From: Firmicutes bacterium CAG:882
Lineage (GTDB): Bacteria > Bacillota > Clostridia > Lachnospirales > Lachnospiraceae
Direction: 5' to 3'
DNA length: 64,000 nucleotides
NCBI GenBank assembly: GCA_000435595.1
Contig: FR895403.1
Coordinates: forward strand, 16,408 to 80,407
Both the position numbers and the translations under genes were made by a program. Below the pieces are notes generated by a model. That model saw only the letters and a program-made list of their open reading frames with translations, was not told where the DNA came from and did no database searches. Below are positions 52,125-60,787 of the stretch, piece by piece (position 1 is the stretch's first letter; every line of letters begins with the position of its first letter).

Positions 52125-52331
52125 CTATTCATTCTCGTCTCCGTCAAGTCCGACATGGAGTGTCGGAACGCTGCACGCCATCTGACCGTTGCATGCGAGA
52201 CTGTTGTTGGTCTGTACTTTTTTTTCGTCTGCCGGAGCGGCGTTGTCAACGACTACATTGACATGTCCGCCCTCTGCAGCCATGAGATTATCTAACATTG
52301 ATACAATGTCGTCCACTTTTGAGTTGTCCAT
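52125..52331 (-). CDS. Small relative of the GrcA N-terminal segment
   Basis: 68 residues. Positions 5-29 (VDDIVSMLDNLMAAEGGHVNVVV) align with the first 30 residues of the GrcA-like protein (IDNLASMLDGYVAKGGHHLNVNVL), but the radical loop RVSGYAV is absent. The C-terminal half is different: two Cys in ACNGQMACSVP and an acidic end. It has its own ribosome site (AGGAGG before ATG 52331) and starts between pflB and grcA. It may be an accessory subunit or a decayed copy. It cannot carry the radical. Confidence 0.7.
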   Translation of the reverse strand: MDNSKVDDIVSMLDNLMAAEGGHVNVVVDNAAPADEKKVQTNNSLACNGQMACSVPTLHVGLDGDENE

Positions 52332-52413
52332 GATAACCTCCTATAAAAGTTCCACACAGTTCGAACTGCACTGATTAGAGGCAGTCCGAAGACTGTGGGT
52401 TAATATTTTATAA

Positions 52414-52554
52414 TTACTTATTTAAATCAATATCAAGGTCGCCTGCGAACACATGTGTTCGCGATTACTTGTTAAGATCTATATCAAGATCTCAGACGAC
52501 CTTGAGCTAGGCGTCTTACTTATTTAAATCAATATCAAGGTCGCCCGCGAACAC
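52414..52554 (-). repeat. Triplicated pflB stop-codon tail with fold-back segments
   Basis: Reading on the minus strand, the gene's own end (52516-52554) encodes VFAGDLDIDLNK and stop. A second copy at 52465-52491 encodes DLDIDLNK and stop with four changed codons that are all synonymous. A third at 52414-52452 encodes VFAGDLDIDLNK and stop with one synonymous change. Between them are inverse complements of the same codons: gaccttga at 52498-52505 pairs with tcaaggtc (52535-52542), and the 18-base palindrome at 52445-52462 covers gcgaacac. Confidence 0.8.
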
Positions 52555-54624
52555 TTGGTCTTCCTTACCGAGAGCACCAGGAACGATAGTAAATGTGTTA
52601 GAAATACCATCCTGAGCATCCTTGAATGGAAGCTTAGCAACTGATGAAAGGGAAGCTACAGCACCGTTCTTATCACGTCCGTGCATTGGGTTAGCACCAG
52701 GAGCGAATGGAACACCGGCCTTACGTCCATCAGGTGTAGAACCTGTAGCGTTACCATAAGTAACGTTAGATGTGATTGTAAGGATAGATGTTGTAGGAAC
52801 ACCGTTTCTGTATGTGTAGTGAGAACGAACCATAGCCATGAACTTCTCAACTATCTCAACTGCAATCTTATCAACTCTGTCATCGTTGTTACCATACTTA
52901 GGGAACTCGCCCTCAACCTCGAAATCAGTAGCTACGTTCTTAGCAACACCGATTGTCTTGATAACAGACTTAGCTGTCTGAGGATCCTTAACCTTCTTGG
53001 TAATCTCAACGTCAGTTCTGATAACCTTAACCTTAGCGTACTTGATTGCTGATAAGGAGTCAGCTACAACTGAAAGACCGGCGATACCTGTTGCGAAGTA
53101 TCTCTTAACCTCTCTGTCATGAAGAGCCATCTGAAGTCTCTCATAGCAGTACTTATCATGCATATAGTGAATTACGTTAAGTGTGTTAACATAAACATCT
53201 GCTAACCACTCCATCATATCTGTGTACTTAGCCATTACATCATCGTAATCAAGGTACTCGCCCTCAACAGGTCTGTACTTAGGACCAACCTGAACACCTG
53301 TCTTCTCATCAACACCGCCGTTGATAGCGTAGAGGAGACACTTAGCAAGGTTAGCTCTTGCACCGAAGAACTGCATCTCCTTACCAACTCTCATTGAGGA
53401 TACGCAGCAAGCGATAGCATAGTCATCACCATGAGTTACTCTCATGAGGTCATCGTTCTCGTACTGAACTGAAGATGACATGATAGACGTCTTAGCACAG
53501 AACTTCTTCCAACCCTCTGGAAGTCTTGTTGACCAGAGAACTGTCATGTTAGGCTCCGGAGCTGTACCAAGGTTGCTTAATGTGTGGAGGTAACGGAAGC
53601 ACATCTTTGTTACAAGTGTACGTCCATCAACGCCCATACCACCAAGGGACTCAGTTACCCATGTAGGATCTCCTGCGAAGAGTGCGTTGTACTCAGGTGT
53701 ACGAGCAAACTTAACAAGTCTTAACTTCATGATGAAGTGATCAACGAACTCCTGAATCTGCTCCTCTGTAAATGTACCGTTAGCTAAGTCTCTCTGAGCG
53801 TAGCAGTCAAGGAATGTAGATGTACGTCCAAGAGACATGGCAGCACCGTTCTGCTCCTTAACAGCAGCAAGATAACCGAAGTAAGTAGCCTGAATAGCTT
53901 CCTGTACGTTAGTAGCAGGGTTAGAAATATCACAGCCGTAAATCTCACCTAACTTCTTTAACTCCTTGAGGGCTCTGATCTGCTCTGAAAGCTCCTCTCT
54001 GTCACGGATAACATCAGGAGTCATAACCTTAGAAGTTGTAGCCTTCTGGTACTCCTTATCCTTGATAAGGAAATCTACACCGTAAAGAGCAACTCTTCTG
54101 TAGTCGCCGATGATACGTCCACGGCCATAAGCATCAGGAAGACCTGTGATGATATGGTTAGAACGGCATACTCTCATCTCAGGAGTATAAGCATCGAATA
54201 CACCTGCATTGTGTGTCTTTCTGTGGATTGTGAAGAACTCCTCAATCTGAGGGTCAATCTGGTAGCCGTTAGTAACAAGGGCAGCCTTAGCCATGTTGAT
54301 ACCGCCGTATGGCTGAAGTGATCTCTTGAAAGGCTTATCTGTCTGGAAACCGACAATCTTCTCTAAGTCCTTGTTAAGGTAGCCTGCTGCATGGGATGTG
54401 ATTGTTGAAGGAACCTTAGTATCCATATCAAGGACGCCGCCCTTCTCACGCTCCTGCTTTGAAAGCTCCATAACCTGTGCCCAAAGAGTCTTAGTTGCCT
54501 CTGTAGGACCGCAAAGGAAAGCATCATCGCCTTCATAAGGTGTGTAGTTCTTCTGAATGAAGTCTCTTACATCAACCTGCTCTTCCCACTTACCGCCTAC
54601 GAAACCTGTCCATTCTGATCTCAT
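52516..54624 (-). CDS. pflB: Pyruvate formate-lyase catalytic protein lacking the glycyl-radical domain
   Basis: 702 residues, starting MRSEWTGFVGGKWEEQVDVR as in Firmicutes PFL. The active-site pair Cys406-Cys407 is in AIACCVSS. The sequence runs through the barrel (CYERLQMALHDREVKRYFATGIAGLSVVADSLSA) and ends DQVFAGDLDIDLNK. In PFL of about 750-760 residues this point is followed by the RVSGYAV radical domain, which here is missing and is found in the separate gene at 51859. It converts pyruvate and CoA to acetyl-CoA and formate. Its promoter lies at 54740-54769. GGAGG precedes ATG 54624. Confidence 0.93.
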   Translation of the reverse strand: MRSEWTGFVGGKWEEQVDVRDFIQKNYTPYEGDDAFLCGPTEATKTLWAQVMELSKQEREKGGVLDMDTKVPSTITSHAAGYLNKDLEKIVGFQTDKPFKRSLQPYGGINMAKAALVTNGYQIDPQIEEFFTIHRKTHNAGVFDAYTPEMRVCRSNHIITGLPDAYGRGRIIGDYRRVALYGVDFLIKDKEYQKATTSKVMTPDVIRDREELSEQIRALKELKKLGEIYGCDISNPATNVQEAIQATYFGYLAAVKEQNGAAMSLGRTSTFLDCYAQRDLANGTFTEEQIQEFVDHFIMKLRLVKFARTPEYNALFAGDPTWVTESLGGMGVDGRTLVTKMCFRYLHTLSNLGTAPEPNMTVLWSTRLPEGWKKFCAKTSIMSSSVQYENDDLMRVTHGDDYAIACCVSSMRVGKEMQFFGARANLAKCLLYAINGGVDEKTGVQVGPKYRPVEGEYLDYDDVMAKYTDMMEWLADVYVNTLNVIHYMHDKYCYERLQMALHDREVKRYFATGIAGLSVVADSLSAIKYAKVKVIRTDVEITKKVKDPQTAKSVIKTIGVAKNVATDFEVEGEFPKYGNNDDRVDKIAVEIVEKFMAMVRSHYTYRNGVPTTSILTITSNVTYGNATGSTPDGRKAGVPFAPGANPMHGRDKNGAVASLSSVAKLPFKDAQDGISNTFTIVPGALGKEDQVFAGDLDIDLNK

Positions 54625-54739
54625 AATGAAAAAAACCTCCTATTATAGTAAAGTGTTTTATATGTGTTATCCGCCGCTCATAGGTTAAGACGGATGTACC
54701 GTTCCCAACCAAGCGGATTATACACTTTTTTATGCTTGT

Positions 54740-54769
54740 ATTATACAATGCACATTGTATACACGTCAA
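54740..54769 (-). promoter_or_regulatory. pflB promoter with internal 20-bp palindrome
   Basis: Read on the minus strand, TTGACG (54769-54764) and TATAAT (54745-54740) have an 18-base spacer. The spacer contains most of a perfect palindrome, tatacaatg CA cattgtata (54742-54761). A protein bound there would cover both boxes. The remainder of 54625-54972, some 150 bases on either side, holds the leader and an AT-rich region with no further gene seen. Confidence 0.6.
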
Positions 54770-54922
54770 GGGTTTAAGAATAAAATTCACGGATTGTACA
54801 CAAAAATGTACATAAATAAATTTTGTGGGAAGCCTTATAAAATAAGACAATTTAACGCTTTAGCACTGGAAAATATGTTAGCTTAATGTGTGAATACGAT
54901 AGACTTTAAGAGGGGGATAGTG

Positions 54923-54928
54923 TATAAT
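54923..54928 (+). promoter_or_regulatory. Possible -10 box of the regulator gene
   Basis: TATAAT at 54923-54928, 45 bases before ATG 54973. The -35 region is not recognisable, so strength is uncertain. Confidence 0.35.
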
Positions 54929-54972
54929 TATAGTTAAAACAAAACCTGAAATAAAAGAGGGTGTAGTCAAGT

Positions 54973-56892
54973 ATGGAGATGGGTATAGAGTATATTGTGA
55001 GGCTGATAGAGAGCAAGCGTGCAGCCTTGGATGTAAGTAAAAATAAACTGCTGAGAGGTATATGCAGTACGGATACGTTTACCAAAATAGCAAACGGTCA
55101 GGGAAGAAAACTTGATAAGCTTGAGATAGAAGCTCTTATGCAGCGGATAGGTTATAATGCGAAGAACTGTAATTATCTGCTTGATATGGATGAATATGAG
55201 GCGTTCGTGCGAAGAGAACGTGTTCGTGAGGGAATAAAAGCATGCATAAAGGGCACGGGCAATTTGGATGATGTTCAAAAACGGATTGAGATAAACAAAA
55301 AAGAAAGCCGCAGCAATGTTGAACGGCAGGTGGCGGAGTATTTTGATATTCAATTCATGTGTGTATCGGGGCAGGACAATAAAGTGCTTTGTGAAAAATG
55401 CATCAATGCAATACGGATCACAATCAAGGATTTTTGTATTGAGAATATAAAAAGTTATCTGTATGGTGAGATTGAATTTCTGCTCATAACACGTCTGCTC
55501 TGCATTAAGGCAGATATGGGTGAGAAGGAAACGGCACTTGCCGGCTATGAAGGTCTGCTGAGCATAATTGACAAAAACATATATTCCAACAATGAAGCCA
55601 TGAAGTTTTTTTCAAAAATAATATATGAAGCTCTGGTCATTTATATGGAAGAAGGGCAGTACGGTAAAGCATCCAAGCTGTGCCAATACGCGATTGGGAG
55701 GCTGCCTGATGAGAATAAGTTCAGATACCTTCCCGAAATATATGAGATGAAGGCGAGAGCGGAAGCACATCTGCTGGCTGCGGAAAAGTGTTACAGCGAC
55801 AAAGTTTTAAATGCACTGTATAAAGAAAGCAAGGACTATAAAATATATGAAGATCTAAGCTACATAGCTGCTGAATACCCTGCTGAATATTATGCCGATG
55901 TTAAATACCCTATGTATTTTGAATACAATGTTGTGTTTATCGGGGACATAATCCGTCAGCGACGTAAGCTGCTCGGATTTACACAGCATGAGCTTGCATA
56001 CTATGCAAACAGCGACGTAAAAGCAGGGACGGATGAAATATGCAGCGAAAAAACTTTGTCGAGACTGGAAAACGGCAGGATGGTAACATCATGGAAAATA
56101 ACCAGAAGACTGCTCGGCAGATTAAAGCTGCCACCGGAGAGATATTTCTTTAATTATGTGGCTGACGATTACAACCTTATTGAAGAGCTCATGGATATAG
56201 AAGCGGATTTTTCGTCAGGAAAAAAAGACGGACTTTTAGAGCGGTGCGAAGCAGTTAAGAAAGCAAATCCGCTGCATTATTATCCGTACAATCAACAGAG
56301 AATAGCTGAAATAGAGTACAAGATAAAATATATGAGCGGCATGATAACGGATGTCGAGGCAGAGAGAATGATTGTCGAAATATTTGAAAAGACAATGCCG
56401 AGAAGCTATCTTACGGATGATACATCTGTGTATCTGTTTGGCAACGAATGCCTTGTGCTCGGAAATATTCTTCAAAACAGAAAGCGGATTGAAGGGGAAA
56501 GCAAATGTCTGAAGCTGTTGGAAAAGATGATAGACGGCTACAGGGTTTCCTGTGTGAATGATTCCGTGTGCGCTCTGAATATTATATCGCTGAAGCGAAA
56601 ATATGAAAGCTATATCGCCAATATCGGCGACTTGGAGAGGGCGAAGATATTGAGTGATTCTGTGGTCAGGGATGCGGTGGCGCATAATCTCTATGGAGTT
56701 ATTATGCCGTGTCTGTATGACGATGCATGGAACAGTGCCATGCAGGGTGTTAGAGACGAAAAATTACGGTTGGAGTTGAAGTGTGTTTACACAGCTTCAA
56801 CTCTACGCAAAAAGAAGTTATTACGGCGAATTTCAAAAGAGTTGTATGAAAACTGTTTTGGAGAAGAGATTACATACGGAAGGAGAGGCTAA
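54973..56892 (+). CDS. Large HTH/TPR-like transcriptional regulator
   Basis: 639 residues. Residues about 8-70 are an HTH-like start (RLIESKRAALDVSKNKLL ... FTKIANGQG). A helical TPR-like region follows (about 130-310, with AKLCQYAIGRLPDENKF). A second Cro/C1-type HTH lies at about 320-390 (IIRQRRKLLGFTQHELAYYANSDV ... KTLSRLENGRMVTSW). A further helical region extends to the end. HTH plus TPR-like regions recall RNPP regulators (PlcR, PrgX, Rgg), which bind peptides. The convergent neighbour encodes a small exported peptide. Peptide binding is inferred. Confidence 0.75.
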   Translation: MEMGIEYIVRLIESKRAALDVSKNKLLRGICSTDTFTKIANGQGRKLDKLEIEALMQRIGYNAKNCNYLLDMDEYEAFVRRERVREGIKACIKGTGNLDDVQKRIEINKKESRSNVERQVAEYFDIQFMCVSGQDNKVLCEKCINAIRITIKDFCIENIKSYLYGEIEFLLITRLLCIKADMGEKETALAGYEGLLSIIDKNIYSNNEAMKFFSKIIYEALVIYMEEGQYGKASKLCQYAIGRLPDENKFRYLPEIYEMKARAEAHLLAAEKCYSDKVLNALYKESKDYKIYEDLSYIAAEYPAEYYADVKYPMYFEYNVVFIGDIIRQRRKLLGFTQHELAYYANSDVKAGTDEICSEKTLSRLENGRMVTSWKITRRLLGRLKLPPERYFFNYVADDYNLIEELMDIEADFSSGKKDGLLERCEAVKKANPLHYYPYNQQRIAEIEYKIKYMSGMITDVEAERMIVEIFEKTMPRSYLTDDTSVYLFGNECLVLGNILQNRKRIEGESKCLKLLEKMIDGYRVSCVNDSVCALNIISLKRKYESYIANIGDLERAKILSDSVVRDAVAHNLYGVIMPCLYDDAWNSAMQGVRDEKLRLELKCVYTASTLRKKKLLRRISKELYENCFGEEITYGRRG

Positions 56893-57044
56893 TTTTTCTG
56901 CTTACTTGAATCAACGGAATCAGCGTTAATATCATCATAGTTGGATGTGGTTGATATTCCGTAAGAAAACGCAAGATTAATCGGAATGATATTAATAAAT
57001 AATGCAGTTAGCGATAACAGTAATATTTTTTTCGTTTTTTTCAT
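56889..57044 (-). CDS. Small exported peptide (51 aa), candidate signalling peptide
   Basis: A 51-residue protein read from ATG 57044 (AAGGAGG upstream) to TAG 56889. It has a signal peptide: basic MKKTKK, a hydrophobic core (ILLLSLTALFINIIPINLAF), and a cleavage-like site before YGISTTS. The mature part is about 23 residues (YGISTTSNYDDINADSVDSSK...), hydrophilic with no Cys. Its stop overlaps the stop of the regulator gene by four bases. This is the layout of RNPP-type peptide/regulator pairs such as PlcR-PapR. It has no other neighbour on its strand. Confidence 0.75.
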   Translation of the reverse strand: MKKTKKILLLSLTALFINIIPINLAFSYGISTTSNYDDINADSVDSSKQKN

Positions 57045-57099
57045 TTGGCTGCCTCCTTAGAACATAATATATTAATCATAGATGTATTTCATGTAAATG

Positions 57100-57165
57100 A
57101 ACATCCCAAATTTGCCTAATTTAGCCTATTTTTTTTAGCCCGAAAATAGACAAATTTGGGATGTT
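57100..57165. promoter_or_regulatory. 15-bp perfect inverted repeat between divergent genes
   Basis: aacatcccaaatttg (57100-57114) and caaatttgggatgtt (57151-57165) are exact complements, 36 bases apart. The right arm overlaps the likely -35 region (57162-57167) of the plus-strand promoter whose TATAAT is at 57185-57190. The left arm is just upstream of the likely minus-strand promoter (TTTACA/TAATAT). It may be the operator of the adjacent regulator, or a termination structure. Confidence 0.55.
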
Positions 57166-57184
57166 ACGGAATGACCGGGCAGGA

Positions 57185-57190
57185 TATAAT
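57185..57190 (+). promoter_or_regulatory. -10 box of the lipoprotein/ABC operon
   Basis: TATAAT at 57185-57190 with a weak TGTTAC at 57162-57167 (17 bases apart), 127 bases before ATG 57318. The leader contains a tccgggcag/ctgtccgga hairpin near 57270-57298. Confidence 0.5.
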
Positions 57191-57317
57191 GAGTGTACAT
57201 TTGCGGCATGGTATGGCACGGCAAGCTGGAGCAAGTTCGTAAGTCTCAGGAGATAGGAGCTGCTTATAATTCCGGGCAGTCGTATGGCTGTCCGGATTAA
57301 CGAAGGGAGAATGGTTT

Positions 57318-58520
57318 ATGAGGTGCGGATCAAAGGTTAAAACAATATTTTTTTCAGCAATGGCAGTTGGTATATTAATGCTTTCAGGGTGTTCGTCAAA
57401 AAAAATAAGCACAACTGCTGTGACGGACGCGAGCTACAGAGTCATGACAAAAACAGAGGATGGGTATTATTTCCTCGATTACATACAGGAGGGAAAAGGA
57501 AGATTGATGATAAACTATCTTCCTACAGATGGTGATAAGGCTGTACCTTTGTGCAATAAGGCTAATTGTAAACACAGATGTGATGTTGAGGGCTGCGTGC
57601 ATGATGGCAGAGATACCTGTGAACTGAAGGATTGTGATGCACATATAACAGATTATAATTCTTATGATACGGGAATATTAAGCTATGATGGAAAGCTGTA
57701 CTTTATAATGCTCACCAAAGACGGACAAGGATTATATACGGTAAGTGCGGATGGAGCGAAGAGAGAACTGGTCGGCATAGTGGATGAGAACAGACAGGCG
57801 GATATAGACAAGTTTACACTGTATAAGGGATATATGTATTATTCAATCAGAGATTATAAAAACAAGACGGAATCTTTATATATTTATAAGGTGAATCTTA
57901 ATGATATGACGGATAAGACTCAGGTATTTCAGGCTGATAATGCACATGTGGGTGTAATTGATATGAGAGGGTATGAGGAAGGACTGTTCTTTAACATTGC
58001 ATATCTTAGAACGGGTGAATATGTTGAGGACATAGATGCAAGTGTTGCTTATGAACTGTATCAGATTGCTGATGGTGGAGTAGAAAAGGTTATTGATAGA
58101 GATGATATAATGGGATTTTTGGTTAATGACGGCTGGCTGTATTATTATGCAGTGGGTGACTCGTCACTATACCGCTATGATTTAAAAACGGATGTGACGG
58201 AGAAGATATATAAGGCTCAAGATAATACTATATATTCATTGTGGAGTGACAGCAATTATATATATCTTGATAACGAGCCTTACGTCAGGTATTGTACTAT
58301 TTTACGATATGGAGAGTATCCTCTGGCATTGACAGTGCTTGAAAAGGATGGAACATTTGTAAAAAATATAGAGTTTAATACATCAAGAGGACGTTTTGTA
58401 GGTGGTGATGATAAGTATATGTTTTATAATTACTTTGACACCACAAGAGTGTACGATAAAAGCAGTATGGACAGCGGTGTCACGGAACTTAGAAATGTGA
58501 GTGCATGTCTGGACGAGTGA
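57318..58520 (+). CDS. Lipoprotein with Cys-rich N-terminal region
   Basis: 400 residues with lipobox LSGC (Cys25). Residues about 75-115 hold a cluster of Cys residues (CNKANCKHRCDVEGCVHDGRDTC). From about 125 a repeated six-bladed beta-propeller-like pattern appears (GKLYFIML, KGYMYYSI, DGWLYYYAV, SNYIYLD). Such lipoproteins often accompany ABC transporters in Lachnospiraceae. Function unknown. It begins the operon that leads into a permease and an ATPase. Confidence 0.75.
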   Translation: MRCGSKVKTIFFSAMAVGILMLSGCSSKKISTTAVTDASYRVMTKTEDGYYFLDYIQEGKGRLMINYLPTDGDKAVPLCNKANCKHRCDVEGCVHDGRDTCELKDCDAHITDYNSYDTGILSYDGKLYFIMLTKDGQGLYTVSADGAKRELVGIVDENRQADIDKFTLYKGYMYYSIRDYKNKTESLYIYKVNLNDMTDKTQVFQADNAHVGVIDMRGYEEGLFFNIAYLRTGEYVEDIDASVAYELYQIADGGVEKVIDRDDIMGFLVNDGWLYYYAVGDSSLYRYDLKTDVTEKIYKAQDNTIYSLWSDSNYIYLDNEPYVRYCTILRYGEYPLALTVLEKDGTFVKNIEFNTSRGRFVGGDDKYMFYNYFDTTRVYDKSSMDSGVTELRNVSACLDE

Positions 58521-58570
58521 GTTATATGGCAAAAGCATAAGAACGCGGTGACTTTTAAGGAGTACAGCTC

Positions 58571-60775
58571 ATGATAATATTCATTAGAGAATTCAGGCGG
58601 ATATATTCTGTAAGGCGTATGGTTATAATTGTAAGTATGCTTATTATGTCATGCGTTTTATATTTTAATGAACAGAGTGGAAATGTTCTTTATAAACAAT
58701 ATTCTGAGGTTATGGAGCGTCCTGATTATGAAAAAATTGATTGGACGTCTGTATGGAGCGGTGTGACAAGACTTATACAGGAAAGAGAAATGTATGTGGC
58801 AGATTATACGCAGAATATTTCACAGATAATTTCTCAGGCAGAAAAAAATCTGGAAATTGGAATTTTTTCGCAAAAGGGAAGCTTTTCATATCATAACCAA
58901 AAAAAGGTTATTGACGATTTTACAGGGCTTCTCGAGGTTACACCGGAAGTAATCAATGATTCTGCCATGAGAACGGTTTTTTCATATAACTACCAGATAT
59001 TCTTTATGCTTGCGGCGATGGTAACGATTGCCGCGGCACTTGATTTGAACGGAAAGAAAAGTCTTGGGGTTATATTGTATGCAGCACCAAATGGGAGATA
59101 CAGACTTGGTGTCAGCAGGGTAATTATAATATGTGTTTCTGCGATGCTCATAAGTGTGATTTTTACCACTGCGCATATATTAGTGGGATTTGGAATATAT
59201 GGCGGGTCTGATATACTTGCAAAGCCGATTCAGAGTATACCGGAGTTTGCACAATTTAAGTATACGGTTAATATCCGGCAGGCTTTGGTGATGTATGAAG
59301 GTTTTATGGCAGGTGGTCTTGCGGTAATAGGACTTTTTATCTGGCTGATGCTCAGTATATTCAAAAATATGACTGTGTCAGTAATTATAATGGCAGTGCT
59401 TGCGGGTATAGAATTTTTATTTTTTAATCTGCACGCGCAAAGTCCTATACTGGTTTTAAAGTATGCAAATATTTTATCGCTCGTAATGTGTAAAAGCTGG
59501 TTTCCGTATTACATAAATGTTAATGTATTTAATCAATCGGTTGGTGAAATGACAGTATCAGGCAGTTTTACAGGCTGTATGCTTATTATAAACAGCCTGC
59601 TTTGCGTGTATGTATCGGGTACAAGAGTGCTTGGCACAGACAATATATTTACACGGCTTGGAGATAAATTAGAGCATGCTTACAATGCACTTACGGCACG
59701 CATTCCGGCGGGCGGAATTGCCTTATACTCATTTCTCATAAAAAATAAGGGAATATTAGTGCTGGCATTTGTCACCGTAATTATATTCAATAACAGCAGA
59801 ACAGTGACGGCACAGTATAGTATTGTTGCCAAGATAAAATGCGAGATGTATGAGGATATGTCAGGGCTTGATTCAGGTGGAAAGAGGCAATATCTGCAGG
59901 AAATATTTGATGAGTATTCAAGCCTGAGAGAGCAGTTGACTGTCACGGGCGAGCGTTTTGCGGCGGGAGAAGCAACTATTGAGGAATATTATTCCGTGCT
60001 TATGATGCTGTCGGCAATGAGCGAAAAGGTGAATGCGGCATCGGAAATTCAGGAGCAGCTCAACCAGCTGGATGTTCTTTACGAACAGAGGGGAATAAGA
60101 GGAACGCTCGTCAATGAGGCGGCGTATTCATACCTTATAGGCAGGTCTGCGTTTGATGCGGAGGAGCTCAATCTCGTAAGTCTCTATTTATGTATAATAT
60201 TGTTTGCTGCGTCGGTGTTTGCTTATGACGATGAAAAAAATACAAGGGCTGTAATTATTTCAACACCCAATGGACGCACGGGATATTATGTTAAAAAGCT
60301 TGTCATGCTATCTGTGGTAAGTGTTATAATGTGTGTTGCCGAAAGCCTTATTTTTGGAATAAATATTGTGGGTGTGTACGGGCTTGAGCATATTGGTGCG
60401 TATGTGCAGTCTCTTAGCTGGATGACACAGTATCCGTTCAAGATAAATATGCTGACATATATTATATTGACAGTTTGCTACAGGATAATATTTTTTGAAG
60501 CAATAATTCTTATTATTGCAGGCTTTGCCGTTATGTATGGACGTTTTGTCGGGGTTGCTATCGGAATAGCGGGACTTATGCCATATCTGATATTGCAGCT
60601 TGGAGTTCAGGTAGCGGAACCGTTGTCAATAATAAAATATTTACAGTATTCGGGGTATCAAAGCGGTGTGGTTCAGAGTGTGTTTTCCGGTATTGTGGCG
60701 GCGGTATTTTTGGTATGTGGAGCGGTATGTACACGTTTTGGAACCGCAAATTGGAGAAGGTTGAAAAAAAGATAA
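58571..60775 (+). CDS. ABC-type transporter permease, two-halved
   Basis: 734 residues with about ten to twelve membrane helices in two clusters (about 15-370 and 390-735), each with a long extracellular loop near the start of the half. The pattern is that of ABC-2-type permeases: helices such as IFFMLAAMVTIAAAL, IIIVSMLIMS, and a final VFSGIVAAVFLVCGAVC. The ATPase gene 60788 starts 12 bases after its stop, so the two form one exporter. The substrate is unknown; a peptide or lipid is possible. Confidence 0.8.
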   Translation: MIIFIREFRRIYSVRRMVIIVSMLIMSCVLYFNEQSGNVLYKQYSEVMERPDYEKIDWTSVWSGVTRLIQEREMYVADYTQNISQIISQAEKNLEIGIFSQKGSFSYHNQKKVIDDFTGLLEVTPEVINDSAMRTVFSYNYQIFFMLAAMVTIAAALDLNGKKSLGVILYAAPNGRYRLGVSRVIIICVSAMLISVIFTTAHILVGFGIYGGSDILAKPIQSIPEFAQFKYTVNIRQALVMYEGFMAGGLAVIGLFIWLMLSIFKNMTVSVIIMAVLAGIEFLFFNLHAQSPILVLKYANILSLVMCKSWFPYYINVNVFNQSVGEMTVSGSFTGCMLIINSLLCVYVSGTRVLGTDNIFTRLGDKLEHAYNALTARIPAGGIALYSFLIKNKGILVLAFVTVIIFNNSRTVTAQYSIVAKIKCEMYEDMSGLDSGGKRQYLQEIFDEYSSLREQLTVTGERFAAGEATIEEYYSVLMMLSAMSEKVNAASEIQEQLNQLDVLYEQRGIRGTLVNEAAYSYLIGRSAFDAEELNLVSLYLCIILFAASVFAYDDEKNTRAVIISTPNGRTGYYVKKLVMLSVVSVIMCVAESLIFGINIVGVYGLEHIGAYVQSLSWMTQYPFKINMLTYIILTVCYRIIFFEAIILIIAGFAVMYGRFVGVAIGIAGLMPYLILQLGVQVAEPLSIIKYLQYSGYQSGVVQSVFSGIVAAVFLVCGAVCTRFGTANWRRLKKR

Positions 60776-60787
60776 AGGGGACAAGGC

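Noticed and set aside
52332..52515. Possible frameshift joining pflB to the downstream glycyl-radical gene
   Set aside because: The downstream genes have their own ribosome sites and starts, and pflB ends in a clean stop followed by extra tail copies rather than a broken domain.
54754..54850. Small minus-strand frame upstream of pflB as a leader peptide
   Set aside because: It spans the predicted promoter and so would not be transcribed with pflB.
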